This document shows positions 35,236 to 46,339 of a stretch of DNA of 59,245 nucleotides, piece by piece. Position numbers and translations under genes: made by a program. Source of the stretch: Pseudoduganella buxea. GTDB lineage: Bacteria > Pseudomonadota > Gammaproteobacteria > Burkholderiales > Burkholderiaceae_D. How positions within the stretch are numbered: the stretch's first letter is position 1; every line of letters starts with the position of its first letter. Under the pieces are notes generated by a model. It searched no databases and was not told the DNA's origin. It saw only the letters and a list, made by a program, of their open reading frames with translations. The stretch spans positions 1 through 59,245 of the forward strand of contig NZ_WNKZ01000030.1 in NCBI RefSeq assembly GCF_009720835.1, given 5' to 3'.

Positions 35236-36453
35236 ATGTTCACCAGCCAACGCGCCCCCGACCTGAAAGCCGTCCTGATCGCCAGCGGCGTCGTGCTGAC
35301 CCTGGCGATGGGCGTGCGCCATGGCTTCGGCTTCTGGATGCAGCCCATTTCGCAGGCCAACGGCTGGAGCCGCGAGACGTATTCGCTGGCGATGGCGTTG
35401 CAGAACTTGATGTGGGGCGCCTTCGGTCCGCTGGCCGGCATGGTGGCGGACCGCTTCGGCACCATGCGCGTCGTGCTGGTGGGGGCGGTGGCGTATATGG
35501 CGGGCCTGGTGTGGATGGCCGTCGTCAAGGAGCCGACCTTGTTCATCATCGGCTCGGGCATCCTGATCGGCCTGGGGCTGGCCTGCACGGGCTTTGGCGC
35601 CGTCAGCGGCATCATCGGCCGGGCCGCGCCGCCGGAGCGGCGTTCCTGGGCCTTCGGCATTTCCGGCGCCGCCAGCTCCTTCGGCCAGTTCCTCCTGATG
35701 CCCATCGAGCAGACCCTGATCTCGTCGGTCGGATGGCAGAATGCCTTCTACCTGCTGGCCTGCCTGGTGCTGTTCCTGATGGTGCCGATGTCGTTCCGGC
35801 TGCGCGAACCGGCCCATGCCAAATCGGCCGGACACCACCAGAGCATCCGCGAGGCCATGGGCGAAGCCGTCGGCAACCGCTCCTTCCTTCTGCTGGTGGC
35901 CGGTTATTTCGTCTGCGGCTTCCAGCTCGTGTTCATCGGCGTGCACATGCCGGCCTACCTGAAGGACAAGGGCGTGACCGACCCGAAGGTGGCCGTGACG
36001 GCGCTGGCGCTGATCGGCCTCTTTAATATCTTCGGTTCCTACATGGCGGGCCAGCTGGGCGGCAAGCTGCCCAAGCGCTACCTGCTGTCCTTCATCTACT
36101 TCGCCCGCTCGGCCGTCATCGCCCTGTTCCTGCTGGCACCCCTGACACCGTGGTCGGTCTACCTGTTCGCCGCCGCCATGGGCGTGCTGTGGCTGTCCAC
36201 GGTGCCGCTGACGAACGGCATCATTGCCGGCGTGTTCGGCCTGTCGCACATGTCGATGCTGGCCGGCGTGGTGTTCTTGTCGCACCAGATCGGCAGCTTC
36301 ATCGGCGTCTGGCTGGGCGGCTACCTGTTCGACCTGCAGGGCAGCTACGACATGGTGTGGGGCATCGCCATGGGCCTGGGCCTGCTGGCTGCCCTGGCCA
36401 ACCTGCCCGTCGACGAACGCCCGCTGGTGCGTGGCGGCTTGAAAGCGGCATGA
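35236..36453 (+). CDS. Major facilitator superfamily transporter (oxalate/formate antiporter-like)
   Basis: 405 residues, twelve predicted membrane helices. The N-terminal half has GVRHGFGFWMQPIS and the loop GMVADRFGTMR matching the MFS motif GxxxDRxGxR. The overall pattern resembles monocarboxylate or oxalate/formate-type MFS permeases. The substrate is unknown. The ATG of a very small membrane protein gene follows one base after the stop. Confidence 0.85.
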   Translation: MFTSQRAPDLKAVLIASGVVLTLAMGVRHGFGFWMQPISQANGWSRETYSLAMALQNLMWGAFGPLAGMVADRFGTMRVVLVGAVAYMAGLVWMAVVKEPTLFIIGSGILIGLGLACTGFGAVSGIIGRAAPPERRSWAFGISGAASSFGQFLLMPIEQTLISSVGWQNAFYLLACLVLFLMVPMSFRLREPAHAKSAGHHQSIREAMGEAVGNRSFLLLVAGYFVCGFQLVFIGVHMPAYLKDKGVTDPKVAVTALALIGLFNIFGSYMAGQLGGKLPKRYLLSFIYFARSAVIALFLLAPLTPWSVYLFAAAMGVLWLSTVPLTNGIIAGVFGLSHMSMLAGVVFLSHQIGSFIGVWLGGYLFDLQGSYDMVWGIAMGLGLLAALANLPVDERPLVRGGLKAA

Positions 36454-36454
36454 C

Positions 36455-36583
36455 ATGAAGCCCGGCCTGAAACGGGCGGCGGCCTGGCTGGCCGGTGCCG
36501 CCGTGCTGGCACTGTGCTTCGCGGCCTACCTGCGCCCGGCCTTCATGCTGGACCTGGCGAACCGGATCTACCTGTGCTTCTGA
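36455..36583 (+). CDS. 42-residue single-pass membrane protein
   Basis: The small frame MKPGLKRAAAWLAG... ends in RIYLCF. It has a basic start, one hydrophobic helix (AAVLALCFAAYL) and a conserved-looking tail, PAFMLDLANRIYLCF. The ATG is one base after the MFS stop, so it would be translated by coupling. Its last 41 bases overlap the 3' end of the convergent acyltransferase gene. I believe similar mini-proteins with an LANRxxxCF tail occur behind transporters in related bacteria, but could not check. It may be a transporter accessory peptide. Confidence 0.55.
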   Translation: MKPGLKRAAAWLAGAAVLALCFAAYLRPAFMLDLANRIYLCF

Positions 36584-37649
36584 ACAGGCGTTGGGCGCCG
36601 AACGCCACCAATGCGCTGGCCGCGACGAAGCCGGCCAGCAGCGGCAGGCGGCCGGCATAGGCGACGTCCCCCCGCTCGAACATATTGCGCAGCAGCGCCA
36701 GCACGATGATGTGGAACAGGTAGAGCTCATAGCTGTGCCGCCCCATCCACCGCAGCGGCGCCAGCGCCGGCCCGGCGCCGATGCCCGACCGGTCTTGCGG
36801 TGCGCCGGCGGCGGCCAGCAGGAACAGCGCGGCGGCCAGCGCAACCCATGTGAAGCCGAGCGCCTCGTGCCCGTGAATGCCGCGCAGGTACACCGCCGCC
36901 AGCACGATACAGGCGAGCCACCGCAGCAGTCGCGCATATGGCAGTGGCAACGCCAGCCGCCGCACCAGCAGCGCGGTCAGGCAGCCGATGGCGATGGCGT
37001 CGAAACAGGCCAGGTAGCCGTACATGAAATACAGTTCATTGTCCGCATGGTGGGCCCGGTACAGCGGCCCGGCCACGATGGCCGCCGCGCACAGCAGCAC
37101 GAACAGCCACGTGCGGCGCAGCAGCACGCCGGCCGGCGGCAGCAGCAGGTAGAACATCTCCTCCACCGACAGCGACCAGTAGATATTGAGGCAGTAGTTG
37201 AAGTAGCCGGCCGACTGCATCAGCACGTTGTGCCAGAAGGTCAGCACGGAGCCCACACCCAGCACGAAGAACGACGCCGACAGCGCCGGCTCGGCATCGG
37301 AATTATCGAAGTAGGGCACGCCGGCGCAACCCAGCGCCACGATCACGGCCAGGGCCAGCAGCAGCGGCGGCAGGATGCGGCGCGCCCGTGCCGCATAGAA
37401 GGCGCGGGCGTCGATCCGGGCCAGGCTGTCCCAGCGCGCCAGCGAGTTGGCCGTGATCAGGTAGCCGGAAATGACGAAGAACACCGTCACGCCGAAATTG
37501 CCGTTCAGGACCAGGGCGCGCACGAAGTCCGGCCCGAACAGGGTGGCCAGGGGACTGTCCTTCAGGCCGAAGGCCAGCGCGAAGTGCAGCAGCAGCACGC
37601 AGGCGATGGCGGCGCCGCGCAGCACGTCGACATGGGGATTGCGGGTCAT
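36543..37649 (-). CDS. Acyltransferase 3 family membrane protein (OafA/OatA-like)
   Basis: 368 residues with about ten membrane segments. The acyltransferase-3 hallmarks are present: VDVLRGAAIACVLLLHF near the start with the key His, FFVISGYLI, and YWSLSVEEMFYLLLP. Such proteins O-acetylate surface polysaccharide, LPS or peptidoglycan. The ATG overlaps the stop of the TonB receptor (ATGA at 37649-37646), so the two are coupled. No SGNH domain follows, so it is the membrane-only form. Confidence 0.88.
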   Translation of the reverse strand: MTRNPHVDVLRGAAIACVLLLHFALAFGLKDSPLATLFGPDFVRALVLNGNFGVTVFFVISGYLITANSLARWDSLARIDARAFYAARARRILPPLLLALAVIVALGCAGVPYFDNSDAEPALSASFFVLGVGSVLTFWHNVLMQSAGYFNYCLNIYWSLSVEEMFYLLLPPAGVLLRRTWLFVLLCAAAIVAGPLYRAHHADNELYFMYGYLACFDAIAIGCLTALLVRRLALPLPYARLLRWLACIVLAAVYLRGIHGHEALGFTWVALAAALFLLAAAGAPQDRSGIGAGPALAPLRWMGRHSYELYLFHIIVLALLRNMFERGDVAYAGRLPLLAGFVAASALVAFGAQRLFRSTGRSGSPGPA

Positions 37650-39772
37650 TGGCGCGTCTCCAGTCCGATGCGCAGTGCCGTGCGCGTTTGCGTGGCCGTG
37701 ACGGCCTCGCGCCAGTCGCCGCCCAAGTTGTATGCAGCAGGGGCATCGGCAGCGGCGGCAGAATACGCGCGGCGTGCCACGCTGTCTCGCCGCAGCAGGT
37801 TGATTGCATCGACGCGCAAGCGCCAGCCCGGGGCCAGCTGCCACGTGGCGTAGGCATCGAGCTTGCGCTGCGCCGACGCGGCCGTCGTCAGCCGCGCGGA
37901 AGGACGTGTCCGCGCGCCGCCCTGGTAGCCGAAATTGGCCCCGAATGCCATGGCGCCGGTGCGGTAGTCCAGGCCCAGCGTGCCGCTGACGGGCACCTGC
38001 CGGTCCAGCCGGTTGTCCGGGCCCGGAACGGCGGCGACGCGCGACCAGTTGCGTGCCACGTCGGCGCGCACGGAAAGCGCCGGCGTCAATGCCAGCCTGG
38101 CCTCGAATGCGACACCATGCGTGCTGGCGCGGCCGCTGTTGGCGGGCCGGCTCACCCAACGGCTGCCATCCTGGTACAGCTGCTGCAAGGTCACGTCCTC
38201 GATACGTCGCGCATAGGCGCTCGCGCCGACCAGGGCGTCCGGACCCAGGTAGCGCTCGATGCCGGTGTCGAGGCCCCATGCCAGTTCCGGACGCAGCGCC
38301 GGATTGCCTTCCGTGTCCGGATTGGTGGCGCTGTTGCCGTTGTCGGTCGTGTAGCGGCGGGGGATCAGCTCGACCATCGTCGGTGCCTTGAAGGTGCGGC
38401 TGACGCCGGCGCGCCAGGTGGTGGTGTCCGCCAGCTTCCACGCGGCCTGCAGCACGGGGCTCCACAGCCGGCCGACCTGCCGCGTGCGCGCGGCATCGCC
38501 ACCGGCAATGGCGGTGACCAGGGTTTCGTGGCGCAGCCCGGCCGACAGCGACCACGCGCCGGCAGTCCAATCGTCCTGCAAATAGAAGGCGGTGCGGTCG
38601 ATCCGGCCCCGGTAGCGCTGGTCCAGAGCAAAGTTCAAGGTGCCGTCCGGCGCATATTCCTGCTCGACCCGCGTCTGCGTGCGCTCGCCCCGGCTGACGT
38701 CCCAACCTGCCACCAGCGCATGGCGCCCCCACGGCGTGGCCGTGAACTTCCCCTTCGTCAGCAGCAGGTCGTCGCCGATGTCGGCCTGGACGTGCCGCGT
38801 GGTCGTGTCAGCGCCGGCGTGACCGGCAAACGTGAAGTCGGTGCTGCGTGGATGGTGGCTGGCGCCGGCCGTCAGTTCCAGCGTGGCGCCCGACTCGAGC
38901 CGGTGCAGCCACGTCAGGTCGCTGCGCAGCAGGGTTGCGCGCGCACGGAACCGGCTGTCCAGTTCGGGGAAGTCGGTGGCCGCGCCGGCCAGCAGGGTTT
39001 CCCGGCCCGCCAGCCCGATGCGCCGGCGCGTGAAGCTGGCGAAGCTTTGCGACGTCACCGTGTCGGTATCGTTGGGCTTCCACGCCAGGCGCGGCGTCAG
39101 CGCGGCACTGTCGATGACGCCCAGGCTGTCGAAGGCGGTATCGCGTGCACCGTCGCTGCCCCGTTCCTGCTGCAACTGCCGTTCCGGCAGCGCGGTACGC
39201 AAGACGTTGACGCCGGCCAGCCATGACCAGTGATGATCCTTGCCGGACCACTGGGCGCCGGCGCGGGGCGACCAGCGCCGGCCCAGCCGTTCGGTGGCCG
39301 CGTTCAGTTCTCGTCCGGCCTTGCCGGCCGACTTGCGCAGCACGATGTTGACGGTGCCGGCGATGGCCTGCGTCCCCAGTTCGGCCGATGCGGCGCGCAC
39401 GATCTCCACCTTCTCCACCAGTTCCGGCGCCAGGGTGTCGATGCTGAAACCGGCCGGCGCCGGCACGCCGTTCAGCAGCACCTGCGTGTAGCCGGCACCC
39501 AGGCCGCGCATGCGGATTTCCGTACCGCGGCCGGTGATATCGACGGTGATGCCGGGCACGCGCTGCAAGGCGTCGGCCAGCGTGCGCCCGCCGTCCGCCG
39601 CCAGTTGCGCGCGGCCCAGTACGACGGTGCTGGCGGTGTCTTCGCGGCGCTGGTCGTAGCGCGCGCCGGTGACCTGCACGACAGGCGGTTCGGAAGCCAC
39701 GGCATGGCCGCAGGCGATGGCGTTGGCGATGGCGATGACAAGCCGAAGGCGGCCAAGGCGAAATGACTGCAT
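37646..39772 (-). CDS. TonB-dependent outer membrane receptor
   Basis: 708 residues. Signal peptide (GRLRLVIAIANAIACGHAVAS), plug domain at about 30-150 (LADALQRVPGITVDI, GLGAGYTQVLLNGVPAPAG, VEIVRAASAELGTQAIAGTVNIVLR) and a beta barrel ending near the C terminus. It imports a siderophore, cofactor or oligosaccharide; the ligand cannot be told. The stop overlaps the acyltransferase start by four bases. It lies 107 bases downstream of the M56-M23 gene on the same strand, so it may be part of the BlaI-controlled unit. Confidence 0.9.
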   Translation of the reverse strand: MQSFRLGRLRLVIAIANAIACGHAVASEPPVVQVTGARYDQRREDTASTVVLGRAQLAADGGRTLADALQRVPGITVDITGRGTEIRMRGLGAGYTQVLLNGVPAPAGFSIDTLAPELVEKVEIVRAASAELGTQAIAGTVNIVLRKSAGKAGRELNAATERLGRRWSPRAGAQWSGKDHHWSWLAGVNVLRTALPERQLQQERGSDGARDTAFDSLGVIDSAALTPRLAWKPNDTDTVTSQSFASFTRRRIGLAGRETLLAGAATDFPELDSRFRARATLLRSDLTWLHRLESGATLELTAGASHHPRSTDFTFAGHAGADTTTRHVQADIGDDLLLTKGKFTATPWGRHALVAGWDVSRGERTQTRVEQEYAPDGTLNFALDQRYRGRIDRTAFYLQDDWTAGAWSLSAGLRHETLVTAIAGGDAARTRQVGRLWSPVLQAAWKLADTTTWRAGVSRTFKAPTMVELIPRRYTTDNGNSATNPDTEGNPALRPELAWGLDTGIERYLGPDALVGASAYARRIEDVTLQQLYQDGSRWVSRPANSGRASTHGVAFEARLALTPALSVRADVARNWSRVAAVPGPDNRLDRQVPVSGTLGLDYRTGAMAFGANFGYQGGARTRPSARLTTAASAQRKLDAYATWQLAPGWRLRVDAINLLRRDSVARRAYSAAAADAPAAYNLGGDWREAVTATQTRTALRIGLETRQ

Positions 39773-39879
39773 GGTGTCTCTTTTCGATGGATGAGCGAAG
39801 CCGCGCCGCCTGGCGGCAGCGGTTCGATGTAAAGGGAACGTCGGGGTCGGGGAACGCCGCCGGGACGGCGGCGGGGATT

Positions 39880-41376
39880 TCAGCGTCGGGTGGAGGCCAT
39901 CGGCGGCAGTGAAGCGCCTAGCACGTCGCGCGGGTCGACCTGTGCGCCGCCACGCTGCACTTCGAAGTGCAGGTGCGGGCCGGTGACCTTGCCGGTGGCG
40001 CCGCTCGTCCCGATCTGCTGGCCGGCCCGGACTTGGTCGCCGGCGCGAACGGTGCGTTTGTCCAGGTGGGCATACAGGGTGCGCAGGCCATCGGCATGCT
40101 CGATGACGACGACCTTGCCGTATCGCTGCCCACCTGCATACGTGTCGGTGGAGACGGCCACCATGCCATCGGCCGGCGCCATGACGAGCGTGCCGCGCAT
40201 GGCGCGCAGATCCATGCCCCGGTGCGGCTTGCCGCTGGGCCGGTTGGTGGTACCGAAGTCGCTCGTCACCTGCACTTGCGCCAATGGCGCCTGCCAGCGA
40301 ACGGCGGGGGCCACGGTGGCTTGGGGCGGGGCGGGCATGCCGGGCTCGTCGCGCCAGCCCGGTTGCGGTTGCAGCAGCACGCTGGCACCGCACAGGGGCG
40401 CCAGCAGCAGCAGGGCGATGGCTCCGGCCAGCGGTGCCGGCGCGGCGGGACCCGTATCACGGATCATGCGGATGCGGTCGGCAAGGGCGGCGGCGCCCGT
40501 GGCGGACCAGCCGAAGCCCAAGGCCGCCAGCGGCGTGCCGGCATGCCGTGCATCGACCTGTACGGCCAGCTGCGCCACCAGGGCGGCGGCATAGCTGCGG
40601 CGCGTGGCCGCCGGCCGGCCGGCCAGCACGGCGCGGTCGCAACCGAGTTCCAGGGCCCAGTGCAGGTGGGCGCGCAGGCCGTGGGCCGCCGGGATAAACC
40701 ACAGCAGCGTTTGCAGCAGCACGCCGGCATGCTGCCACAGGTGGTCGCGGCGGCGCAGGTGCGCCAGCTCATGGGCCACGATCAGTTGTTGCTGTTCGGC
40801 CGGGAAGGCGCGCAGGTGACGTGGCAGCAGCAGGGCGGGGCGGCGCAATCCGGCCAGCATCGGCGCGATCGGGGCATCGACTTCGCGCACGGGCGGCGTG
40901 GCGGCATGCACGGCGGCGAATGCCGGATGCGTTTGCACGTCGCAGCGTTCGCCCGCATGCAGCAGCCCGCGTACGGCACGGTGGGCCCTGTGCCAGCGTC
41001 CTGCGTGCCACGCCAGGCCGCCGCCATAGCAGGCCAGCCACAGCCAGCCCAACAAGGGCAGGCGTTCGGCCTCGTCCAGGTCGTCGCTGCCGGTGCCGCC
41101 CCCGGCGAGCGGCGCGCTGCCGCCGGCCGGTGCCGTGATGGACGCCGCCGCCGGCGCGTCGGCCGGCAGCAGGCTGTAACGGGGCAGGCCGGGCAGCATC
41201 GCCAATACCAGCGACGCGGCACCGGCCAGCTGGGCCAGCAGCCAGGGCAAGCGGCGCTGCGCCAGTCCCGGCCAGCGACGCCTTGCCAGCAGCAGCCCGG
41301 CCCAGGCCGCGGTGCACACGGCCAGCGCGGTAAGGCTGGCCTGCAGGAACACCAGGGGATAGCTGGAGTAGGCCAT
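39880..41376 (-). CDS. M56 (BlaR1/MecR1-type) membrane peptidase fused to an M23 (LytM) peptidase
   Basis: 498 residues. The N-terminal part has several membrane helices and the M56 zinc motif HELAHLRRRD, as in BlaR1/MecR1 signal-transducing proteases. After a further membrane helix (GAIALLLLAPLCGASVLL), a periplasmic domain carries the M23 ligands HRGMD and GPHLHFE with YAHL between, so its active site looks complete. In BlaR1 this place is held by a penicillin-sensor domain. The protein is encoded 2 bases after the BlaI gene stop and should act as its sensor/antirepressor. A cell-wall peptide or damage cue is a plausible signal. Confidence 0.85.
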   Translation of the reverse strand: MAYSSYPLVFLQASLTALAVCTAAWAGLLLARRRWPGLAQRRLPWLLAQLAGAASLVLAMLPGLPRYSLLPADAPAAASITAPAGGSAPLAGGGTGSDDLDEAERLPLLGWLWLACYGGGLAWHAGRWHRAHRAVRGLLHAGERCDVQTHPAFAAVHAATPPVREVDAPIAPMLAGLRRPALLLPRHLRAFPAEQQQLIVAHELAHLRRRDHLWQHAGVLLQTLLWFIPAAHGLRAHLHWALELGCDRAVLAGRPAATRRSYAAALVAQLAVQVDARHAGTPLAALGFGWSATGAAALADRIRMIRDTGPAAPAPLAGAIALLLLAPLCGASVLLQPQPGWRDEPGMPAPPQATVAPAVRWQAPLAQVQVTSDFGTTNRPSGKPHRGMDLRAMRGTLVMAPADGMVAVSTDTYAGGQRYGKVVVIEHADGLRTLYAHLDKRTVRAGDQVRAGQQIGTSGATGKVTGPHLHFEVQRGGAQVDPRDVLGASLPPMASTRR

Positions 41377-41378
41377 CG

Positions 41379-41753
41379 TCACTCCTTGTCCACCGGCCAG
41401 TCGTGCAGCAGCTGTTCCAACTCCGCCAGCTCGCTGCGGTTGACCAGCTTCGAGCCCGTGAACATATTCACGGGCAGCGGGTGGTCCATCTCCATCACGC
41501 GGCTGCCGAAGTCGCGGGCAAAGGCGGCCAGGGTCTCCACCTTGTCCAGCGCGGCGGCATACACGTTGATGCCATGGGCCACCTGCTGCACCACCATCTG
41601 TTTTTCCAGCATGCGGTCGAGCGTCTTGCGGGTGGACGAATAGGACCACTGCAGTTCGGCCTCGACCTGCTGGTGGATTTCGCGGGCGGACAGGGGCTGC
41701 TGCTTCCACAGGCATTTGAGCAGCGTGAGTTCGGTAACGGACGGGATGGACAT
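41379..41753 (-). CDS. BlaI/MecI/CopY-family transcriptional repressor
   Basis: 124 residues, winged-helix N terminus (SVTELTLLKCLWKQQPLSAREI; wing YSSTRKTLDRMLEKQMV) and a short dimerisation tail. Typical BlaI repressors are cleaved by the partner M56 protease to relieve repression. The partner gene starts 2 bases downstream. A BlaI-like operator CGACAGTTGTCG sits between the -35 and -10 of its own promoter, indicating autoregulation of the whole block. Confidence 0.88.
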   Translation of the reverse strand: MSIPSVTELTLLKCLWKQQPLSAREIHQQVEAELQWSYSSTRKTLDRMLEKQMVVQQVAHGINVYAAALDKVETLAAFARDFGSRVMEMDHPLPVNMFTGSKLVNRSELAELEQLLHDWPVDKE

Positions 41754-41779
41754 GACGGCTCCTTGTGACGAGTGCCGCT

Positions 41780-41808
41780 ATCGTACGACAGTTGTCGCAT
41801 GGTTGCAA
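41780..41808 (-). promoter_or_regulatory. Promoter of the blaI-M56 block with operator in the spacer
   Basis: On the minus strand: -35 TTGCAA (41808-41803), 17-base spacer, -10 TACGAT (41785-41780). The spacer holds the dyad CGACA-GT-TGTCG (41786-41797). BlaI-family operators of the TACGACA/TGTCGTA type are known, and a site in the spacer would block RNA polymerase. Confidence 0.6.
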
Positions 41809-41817
41809 TGCTTATAT

Positions 41818-41831
41818 GCGACACGTGTCGC
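41818..41831. promoter_or_regulatory. Second BlaI-like operator
   Basis: GCGACACGTGTCGC is a perfect 14-bp palindrome with the same CGACA/TGTCG half-sites as the first operator. The two centres are 33 bp apart, about three helical turns, so two dimers would lie on the same face of the DNA. It sits between the blaI promoter and the end of recG. Confidence 0.6.
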
Positions 41832-41848
41832 GCAGGGGCGACGGCACC

Positions 41849-43921
41849 TTACACCTTCAGGAACTCTTCCTTCCCGCCCAGCCAGCGCTCCAGGTGGGCT
41901 GCCACGATGGCGGCGCTGCCGGGCAGCTCGTCGTGCAGCAAGGCGTGCGCCAGGTCGCGGGCCTGGTCGACCAGCCAGCCGTCCGTTTCCAGGTCGGCGA
42001 AGCGCAGCATGGCCTGGCCGGACTGGCGCGCACCGAGGAACTCGCCGGGGCCGCGGATTTCCAGGTCGCGCCGGGCGATCTCGAAGCCGTCCGTCGTCTC
42101 GCGCATCGTCATCAGGCGCTGCTTGGCGATCGGCCCCAGCGGACTCTGGTACAGCAGCAGGCAGACGCTGGCCGCCGAGCCGCGTCCGACCCGCCCGCGC
42201 AGCTGGTGCAGCTGCGACAGGCCGAAGCGCTCCGCATGCTCGATCACCATCAGCGACGCATTGGGCACGTCCACGCCCACCTCGATGACGGTGGTGGCCA
42301 CCAGCACGTGCACCTCGGCCGCAGTGAACGCATCCATGACGACCTGCTTTTCCGCCGGCTTCAGGCGTCCGTGCACCAGGCCCACGCGCAGGTCGGGCAG
42401 GGCGGCGGCGAGCGTCTCGTAGGTTTCCGTCGCCGTCTGCAGCTGCAGTGCCTCGGATTCCTCGATCAGGGGGCAGACCCAGTAGACCTGGCGTCCTTCC
42501 AGCGCGGCCGCATGGACCCGTTCGATCACCTCGTCGCGCCGGTTCTGGTCGATCACCCGTGTGACGATGGGCGTGCGCCCGGGCGGCAGCTCGTCGATGA
42601 CGGACACTTCCAGGTCGGCGTAATACGTCATCGCCAGGGTGCGCGGGATCGGCGTGGCCGACATCATCAGCTGGTGCGGCACCAGCCCGTCCGCGCCCTT
42701 GTTGCGCAGGGTCAGGCGCTGGCCCACGCCGAAGCGGTGCTGCTCGTCGACGATGACGAGGCCGAGACGGTCGAACTGCACGGTGTCCTGGATCAGCGCG
42801 TGCGTGCCGATGACGAGGCGGGCCGCGCCCGATTCGACCAGCTCCACGGCGGCCTGCTTGTCCTTCTTTTTCAGGCTGCCCGTCAGCCACGCCACCTGCA
42901 CGCCCAGCGGTTCCATCCACGCGGCGATCTTGCGGAAGTGCTGCTCGGCCAGGATCTCGGTGGGCGCCATCAGGGCGGCCTGGAAGCCGCTGTCGATGGC
43001 CTGGGCGGCCGCCAGCGCCGCCACCACGGTCTTGCCGCTGCCGACATCGCCCTGCAGCAACCGCTGCATCGGGTACTGCTGGCGCAGGTCGGTACGGATC
43101 TCGTCCAGCACGCGCTGCTGGGCTTTCGTCAGCTGGAACGGCAGCACGGCCTGGAACGCGGCCGACAGCGAACCGATGGCGTGCAGCGGCGCCGCGCCCT
43201 TCTGCCGGCGCGACTGCTGCGCGCGTTTCAGCGAAAGCTGCTGGGCCAGCAGCTCGTCGAACTTCATGCGCGTCCAGGCCGGGTGGCTGCGCTCTTCCAG
43301 CTCGTGTTCGTTGACGTCGTGCGGCGGGTAGTGCAGCAGGCGGATGGCCGGCTCGAAGGGTTGCAGGTGCAGGCGCTCGCGCAGCGCTGCCGGCAGGGTA
43401 TCGGTCCAGTCGACCCGCCGCATCGCCTCGGCGATGGAACGGCGCAGCACGGCCTGCGACAGGCCTTCGCCGGACGGGTAGACGGGCGTGAGCGACGTCG
43501 GCAGCGGCGCCCCTTCGGTGACGATCTTGTAGGCCGGGTGGACCATCTCGGCGCCGAAGAAGCCGTGTTTCAGCTCGCCCCGCGCGCGCACCCGCGTGCC
43601 CTCGGCCATCTGCTTGACCTGGCTGCCGTAGAAATTCATGAAGCGCAGCTGCAGTTCGCCCGTGTCGTCGGCGATATGGACGATGAACTGGCGCCGCGGC
43701 TTGTACGTGATCTCGTTGCTCGTGACGATGCCTTCCACCTGCGACACGTGGCCGCCGCGCAGGCAGGCCTCGCGAATGGAAATGACTTCCGTTTCGTCTT
43801 CGTAGCGCATCGGCAGGTGCAGCACCAGGTCCATATCGGTGCGCAATCCCAGTCTGGCCAGTTTGCTTTCGGCGGTCGCCGCTTTTTTTACTGCGGGCTT
43901 GCTTTGCTTCGTTTCAGCCAT
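41849..43921 (-). CDS. recG: ATP-dependent DNA helicase RecG
   Basis: 690 residues. N-terminal wedge/OB domain, Walker A GDVGSGKT near residue 290, DEQH box (VDEQHRFGVGQ) near 388, motif III MMSATPIPRT, and the C-terminal QLRGRVGRG of motif VI. It remodels stalled replication forks and branched recombination intermediates. ATG 43921 (MAETKQ) is chosen; the first 30 residues are Lys/Ala-rich and not part of the fold. It is divergent from queA, sharing a 97-base intergenic region. Confidence 0.95.
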   Translation of the reverse strand: MAETKQSKPAVKKAATAESKLARLGLRTDMDLVLHLPMRYEDETEVISIREACLRGGHVSQVEGIVTSNEITYKPRRQFIVHIADDTGELQLRFMNFYGSQVKQMAEGTRVRARGELKHGFFGAEMVHPAYKIVTEGAPLPTSLTPVYPSGEGLSQAVLRRSIAEAMRRVDWTDTLPAALRERLHLQPFEPAIRLLHYPPHDVNEHELEERSHPAWTRMKFDELLAQQLSLKRAQQSRRQKGAAPLHAIGSLSAAFQAVLPFQLTKAQQRVLDEIRTDLRQQYPMQRLLQGDVGSGKTVVAALAAAQAIDSGFQAALMAPTEILAEQHFRKIAAWMEPLGVQVAWLTGSLKKKDKQAAVELVESGAARLVIGTHALIQDTVQFDRLGLVIVDEQHRFGVGQRLTLRNKGADGLVPHQLMMSATPIPRTLAMTYYADLEVSVIDELPPGRTPIVTRVIDQNRRDEVIERVHAAALEGRQVYWVCPLIEESEALQLQTATETYETLAAALPDLRVGLVHGRLKPAEKQVVMDAFTAAEVHVLVATTVIEVGVDVPNASLMVIEHAERFGLSQLHQLRGRVGRGSAASVCLLLYQSPLGPIAKQRLMTMRETTDGFEIARRDLEIRGPGEFLGARQSGQAMLRFADLETDGWLVDQARDLAHALLHDELPGSAAIVAAHLERWLGGKEEFLKV

Positions 43922-43923
43922 TT

Positions 43924-43953
43924 TTGCGCGATTTTTGGGCAGTAGCGTAAAAT
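43924..43953 (+). promoter_or_regulatory. Promoter of queA operon
   Basis: TTGCGC at 43924-43929, an 18-base spacer and TAAAAT at 43948-43953 give a reasonable sigma-70 promoter about 65 bases before queA ATG 44019. The leader between has no recognisable riboswitch (no preQ1 motif seen). Confidence 0.45.
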
Positions 43954-44018
43954 AGAGGGTTGCCTGTTGGTTTTTGGGGTTTTCTCGGCATCCGCCACGT
44001 ACTGCATCTGAACACGTC

Positions 44019-46212
<2,194 letters not shown>

Positions 46213-46294
46213 ACCCGCCGCCCGGGCAAATGGTGGCGGAATGAAAAGTTCTTGCAATATCCGCCATTTGCCCAATCTTTGCGACTTTAGCCAG

Positions 46295-46303
46295 TGCTAG
46301 AAT
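46295..46303 (+). promoter_or_regulatory. Possible extended -10 promoter of yajC-secDF
   Basis: TGCTAGAAT matches an extended -10 (TGn plus TAGAAT) 37 bases before the yajC start, in the 127-base gap after tgt. No good -35 is visible. It could give the Sec genes a promoter independent of queA-tgt. Confidence 0.35.
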
Positions 46304-46339
46304 ACAGCGCTGCATTTTTTAACTATATTGGAGTCACCC

